A program made the position numbers and the translations under genes. From Flavobacterium branchiicola (GTDB lineage Bacteria > Bacteroidota > Bacteroidia > Flavobacteriales > Flavobacteriaceae): a stretch of 64,000 nt of DNA. Every line of letters begins with the position of its first letter. The first letter of the stretch is position 1. Positions 53,193 to 61,174 of the stretch are shown here, piece by piece. Location: NCBI RefSeq assembly GCF_018383905.1, contig NZ_JAGYWA010000008.1, positions 164,839-228,838 on the forward strand, in the 5' to 3' direction. Below the pieces are notes generated by a model that saw nothing but the letters and a program-made list of their open reading frames with translations, ran no database searches and had not been told where the DNA came from.

Positions 53193-54485
53193 TTATTCAT
53201 TCATTAAAGTTTCAATCTCATCTACTTCAAGCGGAATATTGCGCATTAAATTAAAAGGTTCTCCTTTTTCCTGAACGACAACATTATCCTCAAGACGAAT
53301 TCCGAATTTTTCTGCAGGAATATAAATTCCCGGCTCAACTGTAAAAACCATATTTGCTTTCATAGGTTCGTGCAGCAATCCGTAATCATGCGTGTCCAAT
53401 CCCATGTGGTGAGAAGTTCCGTGCATGAAATATTTTTTGTACGCAGGCCATTCCGGATTTTCGTTCTGAACATCGGCTTTGTCCAGTAAACCTAAACCTA
53501 GTAATTCCGAAGTCATGATTTTACCCACTTCAACATGATATTGTTTCCAAAGTGTTCCTGGTGTAAGCATTTTTGTAGCTTCGTTTTTAACTTTTAAAAC
53601 AGCATTGTAAACCGCTTTCTGACGATCAGAAAAACGTCCTGAAACCGGAATCGTTCTTGTCATGTCGCTTGAATAATTTGCGTATTCAGCGGCAACATCC
53701 AAAAGAATCAAATCTCCTTCTTTACATTGCTGATTGTTTTCGATATAATGTAAAACATTGGCATTGTTTCCAGAAGCAATAATTGGCGTGTAAGCAAAAC
53801 CTTTAGAACGGTTACGAATAAATTCGTGCGCCAATTCGGCCTCGATTTCGTATTCTGTAACATTTGGTTTTACAAACGATAATAATCTGCGGAAACCTTT
53901 CTCTGTAATATCACAAGCTTGTTGAATCAAATCTATTTCTTCGCTTTCTTTTACAGAACGAATTCTTTGTAAAATAGGGTTACTTTTTGCAACATTGTGT
54001 GCAGGATAACGCTCTTTCCACCATTTTACAAAACGAGCTTCACGAGTTTCTGTTTCTACAGAAGCACGGTAATGTTCGTTTGTATTAATGTACATTGTAT
54101 CGGCATACGTCATCATTTCGTTCAAAACTTTATGAAAATCCTGTAACCAATAAACTGTTCTAATTCCTGAAACCTGAAAAGCACGTTCTTTAGTTAGTTT
54201 TTCACCTTCCCAAACTGCGATATGATCGTTAGTTTCTTTTAAGAAAAGTATTTCTCTTTGACTCTCATAAGGCGCATCCGGAAACAAAAGCAAAACACTT
54301 TCTTCCTGATCGACACCACTTAGATAAAAAATGTCTCTATGTTGTGCAAAAGGTAAAGTACTGTCGGCACTAACTGGGTAAATGTCATTTGAATTGAAAA
54401 CGGCAACCGAATTAGGTTTCATTTCTGCCGTAAATTTTCTGCGATTTTTTACAAAAAGGGCACTGTTTATTTGATGATATTTCAT
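53193..54485 (-). CDS. pepP: Xaa-Pro aminopeptidase (aminopeptidase P)
   Basis: 430-aa metallopeptidase that removes the N-terminal residue before proline. The N-terminal AMP_N domain (about 1-140, with SGVDQEESVLLLFPDAP) is followed by a pita-bread catalytic domain. Metal ligands are visible as Asp in LLDVAAEYANYSSDMT (two Asp), His in HGTSHHMGLDTHDYG, Glu in FTVEPGIYIP and Glu in IRLEDNVVV. No signal peptide. First gene of a two-gene unit with the iminopeptidase-like gene. Confidence 0.95.
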   Translation of the reverse strand: MKYHQINSALFVKNRRKFTAEMKPNSVAVFNSNDIYPVSADSTLPFAQHRDIFYLSGVDQEESVLLLFPDAPYESQREILFLKETNDHIAVWEGEKLTKERAFQVSGIRTVYWLQDFHKVLNEMMTYADTMYINTNEHYRASVETETREARFVKWWKERYPAHNVAKSNPILQRIRSVKESEEIDLIQQACDITEKGFRRLLSFVKPNVTEYEIEAELAHEFIRNRSKGFAYTPIIASGNNANVLHYIENNQQCKEGDLILLDVAAEYANYSSDMTRTIPVSGRFSDRQKAVYNAVLKVKNEATKMLTPGTLWKQYHVEVGKIMTSELLGLGLLDKADVQNENPEWPAYKKYFMHGTSHHMGLDTHDYGLLHEPMKANMVFTVEPGIYIPAEKFGIRLEDNVVVQEKGEPFNLMRNIPLEVDEIETLMNE

Positions 54486-54755
54486 AATTATATTGTTTTT
54501 GAACTTCGAATTTCAAAATTACATATTTTAAGCATGTAACGTAAAATTGAATTCTTAAAGTTTTATTATTTGTTTGGGATTTTTGACTTACTGAATTAGT
54601 TGCTTCTTCGATAATTAAAATTAAAAGCAGAATACGGTTTCCCGTAAAGATTTTTGAAAAATATTGTTAATATTTGTCCCTTGTGAAACTATCTGTTATG
54701 GAGGGTTTTACATCTGACATGCTTTAAAAAGAAATACCTTACCAAAAACCTACTA

Positions 54756-55937
54756 ATGAAATTAAAAACTTACAAAATTGCAATTTTATTCCTGTTTACT
54801 CTTATTCTCAATTCCTGTGCTGTAGTAGAAGATGTTCCTTTAAGTAGCGAAAATGACATCCTATCATTTAAAATAACAAAAGATGGTATGACTCAAAATT
54901 TTACTTTAGTGAAGGATTCTATTGTAGGTAAAGTAAAAAGTGATTTTGAATTAAATAATATAAACCTGGAAGTTTTAGCTTCAAAAGGAGCAACAATAAC
55001 ACCAGATCCTGCTACAATAAAATCGATTAGTGCTCCATTTCAATTATTGGTAACGGCCGAAAATGGAGATAAAAGAACAGTTAATGTTGCTATAAGCAGA
55101 GAACCAAGTATTCAGAATTTTATTTTAGTATTTAATATTAATGAAAAGGACTTTTCTTTAGGTGCAGATATGAATCATGAAACAGGGATGATTACCAAAA
55201 GAGTTCCTGAATTTATTGATTTAAAAAATGTGAATATCGATTTGAAGTTTTCAAAATATGCTTCAATTTCACCAGATCCTAAAACTATAAAAGATTATTC
55301 TCTTCCGGTAACCTATACCGTAAAATCTGAAACTGGTTTAGAAAAAGTATATCAGGTTAAATTGGAATACATGAATCTTGAAAAAAAAGAAACCTGTTCA
55401 GATGCTAATGCATGGAAATGGTTTGGTGGCGATAACAGAACAAATGCACCAAGCATAAAAGCTTTCGACAGAAATATTGGTACAGGACAAGAAATTGTAT
55501 TAGAGAAAAATTTAGTGCCTTCGGTTTTTAGCATTAATCTTAGGGAGGGTTTTAAATATGATGAAACGAAAACATTTTATAACCAAGCAGTTACTTTGAA
55601 GTTAATGATTAGAGATGAAAATTTGAATTTATTGGCATCTACAACAACAGAAGTTTCAGGAGATTTTCCTGGGGGATTTATTCCTTTTGATTTAACAAAA
55701 TTAAACCTTTACTTGAAAGCAGGTAAAACATACGTTTTTCAGTGGTATCTCGTAAATGGTGAATCACTTGGAGTTACAGCAAGTAGTCCTGGAAACACTT
55801 TAAGTGGTTCTGGATTCTGTTTTAATTCAGGCTATAGTGGAGACGCAAAAGTAAGTGAAAAAACTACTCTTGAAGATGTAAAGGTTTGGTATAAACATGA
55901 ATGGCATTTTAGTATAGAATTGGAAGGAAAAGAATAA
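54756..55937 (+). CDS. lipoprotein with two DUF5018-like modules, unknown
   Basis: 393 aa. Lipobox LILNSC (Cys21). Two related beta modules at about 33-110 and 115-205 share the pattern ILSFKIT / ITPDPATIKSISAPFQLLVTAENGDKRTVNV and ISPDPKTIKDYSLPVTYTVKSETG, typical of DUF5018-like surface lipoproteins. The C-terminal about 180 residues (from CSDANAWKWFGGDNR) look like a beta-sandwich with aromatic residues. Possibly a surface-exposed binding protein; ligand unknown. Only AATATTTG-like weak boxes are seen upstream. Confidence 0.72.
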   Translation: MKLKTYKIAILFLFTLILNSCAVVEDVPLSSENDILSFKITKDGMTQNFTLVKDSIVGKVKSDFELNNINLEVLASKGATITPDPATIKSISAPFQLLVTAENGDKRTVNVAISREPSIQNFILVFNINEKDFSLGADMNHETGMITKRVPEFIDLKNVNIDLKFSKYASISPDPKTIKDYSLPVTYTVKSETGLEKVYQVKLEYMNLEKKETCSDANAWKWFGGDNRTNAPSIKAFDRNIGTGQEIVLEKNLVPSVFSINLREGFKYDETKTFYNQAVTLKLMIRDENLNLLASTTTEVSGDFPGGFIPFDLTKLNLYLKAGKTYVFQWYLVNGESLGVTASSPGNTLSGSGFCFNSGYSGDAKVSEKTTLEDVKVWYKHEWHFSIELEGKE

Positions 55938-55951
55938 AGAACTTGAAACAT

Positions 55952-55984
55952 AAAAAAAACCGAAGTGATAGCTTCGGTTTTTTT
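55952..55984 (+). terminator. intrinsic terminator
   Basis: AAAAAAAACCGAAG pairs with CTTCGGTTTTTTTT. The same AAACCGAAGC-type stem is used at 56932-56963 and 63832-63870. Confidence 0.9.
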
Positions 55985-56094
55985 GTTTTTAAGATGAAGG
56001 TTTTGATGTTATAATTACAATTTCTAGGGCTCTTTATTTTGATATTTAGTATTATATTGTTGCACTAATCATACATTTTTAAAGTAAAATTAAT

Positions 56095-56730
56095 ATGAGA
56101 AAATTTAATGATTCAATTATTGAAAAATTAAAAGAAATTGAAAATGAAGCAAAGGTAATTGTCACTGAAGATTTAGAAGAATCAGAAAATGAAACCTATC
56201 TGGCTTTTTATAATTTATGGAAAGATCAGGATCGAGAAGAACATATTGATTTAATGTTTCAAGACTTAAAAACTAATATTCAGAAGTATTGGCTTTCCGA
56301 AAAATATAATAATGATATTGATAAAAGTTTCAATATGATTTATTTTGAACACGGAGGTTTGTATGGTGGAGAGCTAGAAGCTTATGCTATTGAATTTGAT
56401 GATTCAAGTTTTGAATCGTTAGAGTTTAAAATAATAGAGGAACGAATGGAATATTTAGATAATATTTCTTCCTTGCCCGCTTTTGTTTCACCTACTTTAT
56501 ATCATTTGACCGAGAATATACAGGGAGAAGAAAAAAAGTTTGATGATTTTATTGAGGTCAATAATATTTATGATCTGTTTGAAGCCACAGCTCTAAACGA
56601 AATAAATAAGTTGTTTGAAAGAGCTAATAAAGAAAACTTGTTTGAAAAACTAAATCTGAGAAAACCATTTTATTTTGCCGTTGCAGAACACGATGCAGGC
56701 GCTCCACAATTAATTTATGTTATTGAATAA
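56095..56730 (+). CDS. cytoplasmic protein of unknown function
   Basis: 211 aa, no signal or membrane segment. Acidic helical N-terminus (about 1-70). A central YFEHGGLYGGELEAYAIEFDD block (about 79-99). The C-terminus is KPFYFAVAEHDAGAPQLIYVIE. The style recalls the small SMI1/immunity-type proteins, but I cannot assign a family. Sits between an upstream terminator and the 102-bp hairpin element. Confidence 0.75.
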   Translation: MRKFNDSIIEKLKEIENEAKVIVTEDLEESENETYLAFYNLWKDQDREEHIDLMFQDLKTNIQKYWLSEKYNNDIDKSFNMIYFEHGGLYGGELEAYAIEFDDSSFESLEFKIIEERMEYLDNISSLPAFVSPTLYHLTENIQGEEKKFDDFIEVNNIYDLFEATALNEINKLFERANKENLFEKLNLRKPFYFAVAEHDAGAPQLIYVIE

Positions 56731-56801
56731 TTAGTTAGTATTAATTTGCAATTTGTAGATTGGCATTTTATTGAAGTTACAAAGATTAATATGCGTCAAT
56801 C

Positions 56802-56905
56802 TTGTCATCTCGACGTAAGGAGAGATCACACAAGGAGCTCGGCACAGATTGGCGATTTTGATTGCGGAGTTTCTAGTGTGATCTCTCCTTACGTCGAGAT
56901 GACAA
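56802..56905. repeat. about 102-bp inverted-repeat element, copy 1
   Basis: Perfect 30-bp arms (56802-56831 and 56876-56905), containing TCGACGTAAGGAGAGATCACA, are separated by a 44-bp spacer. Copy 2 at 60844-60945 has the same layout with an inverted, similar spacer. An ORF running through it on the plus strand is an artefact of the hairpin. Confidence 0.85.
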
Positions 56906-56931
56906 ATCTGAGGTATTGTTGTTTAAAAAAT

Positions 56932-56963
56932 AAAAAACCGAAGCCAATAAAGCTTCGGTTTTT
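56932..56963. terminator. bidirectional terminator between convergent genes
   Basis: AAAAAACCGAAGC pairs with GCTTCGGTTTTT around a CAATAA-type loop. Confidence 0.85.
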
Positions 56964-56986
56964 CTATAAATATATTATCGCAGAGA

Positions 56987-57403
56987 TTATTTCTTATTTA
57001 ATAAATTTTCTAAAAAAGAAACTTTGTCTTTTTCAGCCTGAAGTAATCTTTCATAAAGATTTGTATTCAGTTCAATTGTTTCAAGAAGTTTATCTAAAGG
57101 ATTAAATGTACATCCGTAACTTATTACAGAAGAACCATTGTTATTTTCAATGTCAAAAGTATTTCCCATAATATTAAAAACCGCTTCTTCAGAAAAGTTT
57201 CTAATTGCTTCGGCTGAAATTCCCAAAGCTTCTGCAATTCTGCTTAGTTTTTCGTCATCAACGCTTTCGCTTCCTTCAATAATCGAGATAGATTGCTGGG
57301 TTGTACCAATTGCCTGTGCAAGCGCTTCCTGCTTCATGTCTCTCAATTCTCTTATTCGGCTTATATTTCTACCGATATGTCTGGGTTTTGGTGCTGTGCT
57401 CAT
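56987..57403 (-). CDS. XRE-family transcriptional regulator
   Basis: 138 aa. HTH_XRE domain at about 10-65 (ISRIRELRDMKQEALAQAIG, TTQQSISIIEGSE, LSRIAEALGISAEAI). The C-terminal about 60 residues end in a coiled-coil (LYERLLQAEKDKVSFLENLLNKK), probably for dimerisation. A TATCTTTG box (57408-57415 on plus as CAAAGATA) sits only 4-5 bases from the ATG, which suggests a very short or absent leader. Targets unknown; it is divergent from the ABC-like gene at 57598. Confidence 0.9.
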   Translation of the reverse strand: MSTAPKPRHIGRNISRIRELRDMKQEALAQAIGTTQQSISIIEGSESVDDEKLSRIAEALGISAEAIRNFSEEAVFNIMGNTFDIENNNGSSVISYGCTFNPLDKLLETIELNTNLYERLLQAEKDKVSFLENLLNKK

Positions 57404-57597
57404 AATTCAAAGATATTTAAAATTCTTTTACAATTTTAGTTTCTGTACAAAACAAGGTTTTGCTTGTGCGATACATTTCTAAAACTATTTTAAAGCAGTA
57501 AAAATACAATTTTTCTGACTCTTGAATTGGTTTTGAATTTAGAATTGTGTAATCTTGAAATCAGAAAGTTATTTAACAGATTTTCTATTCAGATAAA

Positions 57598-58173
57598 ATG
57601 AAAGAGTTATTAATAGAATGCAAAGGAATAAAAACAGAACAATATTATATACCTCCGTTTGAGTTGAGAGAAGGAGAGTTGGTTGTTTTATTTCTGTATG
57701 GAGGAGCTCATTTTCAAAACCTCAAAACAGAATTAGTTCATATTTTTACAGGGAAAATAAAAAATGAAAATGTAATTGTGACTAAGTCGTTAATTTATGT
57801 GGATTATTTTAAAGAATCAAAATTTAGAAGCTTGTTTTTTCCAGTTAGAGTTGATGAATATTTAAAGAAAAATGCAAATCTAGAAAGTAAATTTATCCAG
57901 AAAATTTATGAAAATCCGTGGATTAATAAAAAGACAAAAATAAATGAACTTCACTGGAATTCTAAGAGACTTCTTTCATTATGTGCAACATTTTCTAAAA
58001 CAAAACATATCGTTTTTGAATTAGCTGGACAAGGGCCTTTCGATGCCAAAGAGACTTACGATATGGTTAGAAATGAAATTAAAGAAGGAGGTTCTGCAAT
58101 ACTTATTGATTGGGCTTCAGATATGAAAGATGATTGTGATAAGTTTATAAGTTTAGAATGGTTGACCGTTTAG
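57598..58173 (+). CDS. degenerate ABC-ATPase-like protein, unknown
   Basis: 191 aa. The layout is that of a small ABC ATPase. Start ELLIECKGIKTEQYYIPPFELREGELVVLFLYGG corresponds to the first strands before the P-loop, but GGAHFQNLKTEL replaces Walker A (no Lys-Ser/Thr). KRLLSLCATFSKTKHIVFELAGQGPFDAKETYDMV sits where signature, Walker B and D-loop would be, and GGSAILIDW at the H-loop strand. It probably cannot hydrolyse ATP. Function unknown; the resemblance is by pattern only. Confidence 0.7.
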   Translation: MKELLIECKGIKTEQYYIPPFELREGELVVLFLYGGAHFQNLKTELVHIFTGKIKNENVIVTKSLIYVDYFKESKFRSLFFPVRVDEYLKKNANLESKFIQKIYENPWINKKTKINELHWNSKRLLSLCATFSKTKHIVFELAGQGPFDAKETYDMVRNEIKEGGSAILIDWASDMKDDCDKFISLEWLTV

Positions 58174-58188
58174 ATTAATTTATAGAGT

Positions 58189-58629
58189 ATGAACTCAAAG
58201 ACTAAGATCAGAAAAATTAGAAACCAAGACCTGGATTTCGTCTACAAAGTAATCTGCGAACTCGAAAATGAAGTTTTAGATTTTGAAGTATTCAAAGAAA
58301 TATTCAATGAAAATATTTCAAACCCAAAAAACGTTTATTTAATCGCAGAAAACGAAACGGAAGGTTTAGGATTTATTAGTTTTCATACGCAGAATTTACT
58401 GCATCATTGTGGTTTGGTTGGCGAGATTCAGGAGTTTTTTATTCATCAAAACCATCGCGGAAAAGGCGTTGGAAGAAAATTGGTAGATGAAATTTTAGAA
58501 TATGCCGAGCAAAATAATCTAAAAAGCATTGAAGTTACTACAAACAAAAAGCGAGTAGAGAACGTTGCGATTTATGAGAATCTGGGTTTTACTTTGAGTC
58601 ATAATAAGTTTACGATTTCTAGAGAATAA
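58189..58629 (+). CDS. GNAT family N-acetyltransferase
   Basis: 146 aa. Motif A HQNHRGKGVGRKLVDEIL (about 83-100) binds acetyl-CoA. The C-terminal NVAIYENLGFTLSHNKF carries the conserved Tyr and Phe/Gly pattern. Substrate unknown. Starts 15 bp after the ABC-like gene and runs into the LytTR gene with a 2-bp gap, so all three form one operon. Confidence 0.88.
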   Translation: MNSKTKIRKIRNQDLDFVYKVICELENEVLDFEVFKEIFNENISNPKNVYLIAENETEGLGFISFHTQNLLHHCGLVGEIQEFFIHQNHRGKGVGRKLVDEILEYAEQNNLKSIEVTTNKKRVENVAIYENLGFTLSHNKFTISRE

Positions 58630-58631
58630 AT

Positions 58632-59372
58632 ATGAACAAACTAAACCCATCAATAAAACATCATTTAACAATTGCAAGTTTTATAAGCTTGTGGCTTTTT
58701 GTATTCGCTTTTATCATAAAACCGTTTGATGATGGAACTGTAAACTTTCAGTCCTGGCTTTTAATCAGTATTGGTTTTAGCATGTTGGCTTTTGTTTGTT
58801 ATGCAATTCTCGCTTTTCTTCAAAAAATGGTTTACGATAAAATTCAAAAATGGAATATAAAACGAGAATTCATAAGCCTTCTTTTTTATTATTTCATTTA
58901 CTTAATTGGTATTTATGCGTATTACAAAAGCCCTATTTTAAACGGAGGTTATAGTTTTGGGCAGTTTTTTAATATAATATTTATCAAAGTTGCTTTGATT
59001 TTAACGCCTGTAATTATTCTCGCAAGAACTTATCTAATAAAACTGATTCCGACAAAAGAAGACATACTTTTAATTAAAGGTGAAAACAAATTAGACGTTT
59101 TAAAAATCAACAAAGCCGATTTGGTTTGTATTACGAATGCGCAAAATTATGTGGAGATTTTTTATTTAGAAAACGACCAACTTCGGTCAAAATTAATTAG
59201 GTCTTCGCTTAAAAAAGTGCAAGATGATTTTGATTTTTTAATGCAAATTCATCGTTCACATTTAATAAATCCATCGCATTTTAAATCCTGGAGAAACCCA
59301 AATACAATCATTTTAACTCAAATCGAACTTCCGGTTTCTAAAAATTACAAAGAAGTTTTATTGGCTTTGTAA
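58632..59372 (+). CDS. membrane-bound LytTR-family regulator
   Basis: 246 aa. Four membrane helices (about 14-32, 41-64, 80-100, 109-131) are joined directly to a LytTR DNA-binding domain (about 145-246: KLDVLKINKADLVCITNAQNYVEIFYL, QIHRSHLINPSHFKSW, LTQIELPVSKNYKE). No receiver or kinase domain is present, so the membrane part probably senses the signal itself. A phased direct repeat right after the stop (59378-59408) is a likely binding site for it. Confidence 0.9.
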   Translation: MNKLNPSIKHHLTIASFISLWLFVFAFIIKPFDDGTVNFQSWLLISIGFSMLAFVCYAILAFLQKMVYDKIQKWNIKREFISLLFYYFIYLIGIYAYYKSPILNGGYSFGQFFNIIFIKVALILTPVIILARTYLIKLIPTKEDILLIKGENKLDVLKINKADLVCITNAQNYVEIFYLENDQLRSKLIRSSLKKVQDDFDFLMQIHRSHLINPSHFKSWRNPNTIILTQIELPVSKNYKEVLLAL

Positions 59373-59377
59373 ATTTC

Positions 59378-59408
59378 GTACCTAAAACAATCTATTTTGT
59401 ACCAAAGT
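59378..59408 (+). promoter_or_regulatory. 21-bp-phased direct repeat, candidate LytTR box
   Basis: GTACCTAAA at 59378-59386 and GTACCAAAG at 59399-59407 start exactly 21 bp apart, two helical turns, the usual arrangement for LytTR sites. They lie about 35-65 bp before a TAGTTTTG -7 box that lacks a TTG at -33. This arrangement fits an activator-dependent promoter. Confidence 0.5.
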
Positions 59409-59442
59409 CTGTGAAATAAGACTTTCGGAGAACTTTCTCGTT

Positions 59443-59450
59443 TAGTTTTG
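59443..59450 (+). promoter_or_regulatory. -7-like box for the gene at 59474
   Basis: TAGTTTTG followed by C, a perfect TAnnTTTG match, 23 bp before the ATG. No TTG at -33. Confidence 0.5.
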
Positions 59451-59473
59451 CTTCATCAATTTTAAAACAAATT

Positions 59474-60025
59474 ATGAAAACAAAACACTTTTGTATGATC
59501 GGACTAGTACTTTTTTTAGTTAGTTATTTATTTTTTTCAGGGTTTATACCCAATTTAAGCGAATCGATAGATTTTGCACATTGGTTCAATTTAATTGGAG
59601 CTTGTTTTTTATTTTCGTTTAATAACGCGTTTCCTAAAACGAAGATTAATAAAGTCGCTTCAATTATGACAACTTTAGGTGTTATCGCACATATTGGTCT
59701 TTGTACAATCGATTTTCTATTGTCAAGTTATGGAAATAACGAAATCGCAAAAGAAGCGTTAAGCCATCAAATTACAATTTCTCCATTGATTTTTTATCCG
59801 TTTATAGTCGTTGGTCCATCCTTACTTTTTGTTGGTTTGGCTTTACATGCCTTTAATTTTATAAAAACGGAAACCGTAAAATCTTTGATGGTTATTGTCG
59901 GTTCTGTTGTTGTGGGGTTTTCTTTTTTTGTTTTGAAAGATGGAATTTGGATGCTTCTGAGTTGTATGGTTTTTACTTCGGGATTGGCATTGTTGATTTT
60001 AAATAAGAAAAGAACTGAAAGTTGA
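59474..60025 (+). CDS. multi-pass membrane protein of unknown function
   Basis: 183 aa with about five to six predicted membrane helices (about 7-26, 36-50, 62-82, 104-127, 134-151, 154-172). No recognised family. First gene after the LytTR direct repeat, so possibly its target. Confidence 0.78.
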   Translation: MKTKHFCMIGLVLFLVSYLFFSGFIPNLSESIDFAHWFNLIGACFLFSFNNAFPKTKINKVASIMTTLGVIAHIGLCTIDFLLSSYGNNEIAKEALSHQITISPLIFYPFIVVGPSLLFVGLALHAFNFIKTETVKSLMVIVGSVVVGFSFFVLKDGIWMLLSCMVFTSGLALLILNKKRTES

Positions 60026-60087
60026 TTTATAATTAAAAACAAAGAATTAATATTGTAAAGGAATACTTTAAGAAACCAAAATAGATT

Positions 60088-60459
60088 TTGAAAAACCATT
60101 TAAAATACCTGATTTCCCTTTTTGTTGCTCTGGTCGTAATGGCGGGCGATGGTATTTTGTATTCTCAATCTAATTCTCCAGAATATTATCAGTCTTCTTT
60201 TGTTATTTCAAGAAAAGAAATAGATTTAAAAAGCCTTCGGGTTTATGTTTTCAATCGAAAAAAATTGGTTGAGAAATTTTCTTTTTTAAGATTCTTAAAA
60301 TGTCTTAAGATTGAAAAAATTGTTTGTTTTCAAACTACTATTTTGCTGCAATTATTTAAAAACCTTCAATATGATATAAATGAATTTATATCACAATGGG
60401 TTTTTGTAAATGAAATAATTACTTCAGGCAACTTCAAAAAAAGTTTAGACATAGCTTAA
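60088..60459 (+). CDS. small secreted or membrane protein, uncertain
   Basis: 123 aa from a TTG start. The N-terminus MKNHLKYLISLFVALVVMAGDGILYSQ looks like a signal peptide. The rest is helix-rich with many Lys, Phe and Leu (FSFLRFLKCLKIEKIVCF, IITSGNFKKSLDIA). I do not recognise it. Small size and non-ATG start keep confidence modest. Confidence 0.5.
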   Translation: MKNHLKYLISLFVALVVMAGDGILYSQSNSPEYYQSSFVISRKEIDLKSLRVYVFNRKKLVEKFSFLRFLKCLKIEKIVCFQTTILLQLFKNLQYDINEFISQWVFVNEIITSGNFKKSLDIA

Positions 60460-60538
60460 GAAAGTTCTTTTTCTGAGCATTTATGCTGTTTCACGGCATA
60501 AGATGATTCATAATGTCTAATCATTTATCATTTTCAAA

Positions 60539-60718
60539 ATGTATAAACAAAACAATAAAAAAGGTTTAGAGCAATCTAAACCACTAACTCATTGGTTAAA
60601 ACGAAAAATTATTTTAATAATGACCGCTTTCATGCTCGGAATGGCAAACGGAATGCACACCGAAGATACCAGAATTAAAGGAAATCAAAATTATACGGAA
60701 CAACATAAAAAGGATTGA
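60539..60718 (+). CDS. 59-aa single-helix small protein
   Basis: Starts MYKQNNKKGLEQSKPLTHWL. A basic HWLKRK is followed by a hydrophobic IILIMTAFMLGMANGM helix, then a polar tail ending EQHKKD. It may be a membrane peptide or a short signal-type precursor. Followed by a strong terminator, which supports its being transcribed. Confidence 0.5.
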   Translation: MYKQNNKKGLEQSKPLTHWLKRKIILIMTAFMLGMANGMHTEDTRIKGNQNYTEQHKKD

Positions 60719-60797
60719 GTTTTTTTAATTAGAAAATTTGTTAATGAGATAATTAGATAATTTGAAAATTCTTTGACCCTTGTAACGATGTGATCTG

Positions 60798-60837
60798 ACC
60801 TTTGTCAAAGTTTAAAACTTTGACAAAGGTTTTTTTA
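60798..60837 (+). terminator. intrinsic terminator after the 59-aa gene
   Basis: ACCTTTGTCAAAGTTT (60798-60813) pairs perfectly with 60815-60830 and is followed by TTTTTT. Confidence 0.85.
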
Positions 60838-60843
60838 CAATTC

Positions 60844-60945
60844 TGTCATTTCGACGTAAGGAGAAATCACACACGAAACTCCGCAAAGAACTTCGCCACA
60901 CTTTGTCGAATCCCTCGTGTGATTTCTCCTTACGTCGAAATGACA
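60844..60945. repeat. about 102-bp inverted-repeat element, copy 2
   Basis: 29-bp perfect arms (60844-60872 and 60917-60945) with a 44-bp spacer, containing TCGACGTAAGGAGAAATCACA. The spacer matches the reverse complement of copy 1's spacer at many positions (shared GAAACTCCGCAA and TCGCCA), so the two copies lie in opposite orientation. Confidence 0.85.
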
Positions 60946-61174
60946 AACTTTTTGAACCTATAAAAAATGAAGTAGTTAGCTTCGGTTTTTATATGAAATT
61001 TTGTTTTTAATTTTTTAAGCATCAGAAATAACTGTAAATCAAGACAATATAGACTTAGTTTTCAAAAGTTAAAATTCGATATATTTTCTGTCTAAAAAAT
61101 GAGTTTTTGAGACTAAATGTTAAAATTTTTTTAATAGTTTTGGGCAATTTCCTACAAAACCACTAAGACCAATT

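Larger units (their letters stand above)
60719..61174. other. 456-bp gap with terminator, hairpin element and leader
   Basis: Holds the terminator at 60798-60837, the second copy of the 102-bp hairpin element (60844-60945), and a weak GAAG...CTTCGGTTTTT stem at about 60968-60990 related to the nearby terminators. About 180 bp of A+T-rich DNA then lead to the next gene. No ORF is supported. Confidence 0.6.

Noticed and set aside
56746..57105. A 119-aa plus-strand ORF
   Set aside because: It runs straight through the 102-bp hairpin element and the terminator and overlaps the XRE gene; its coding potential comes from the inverted repeat.
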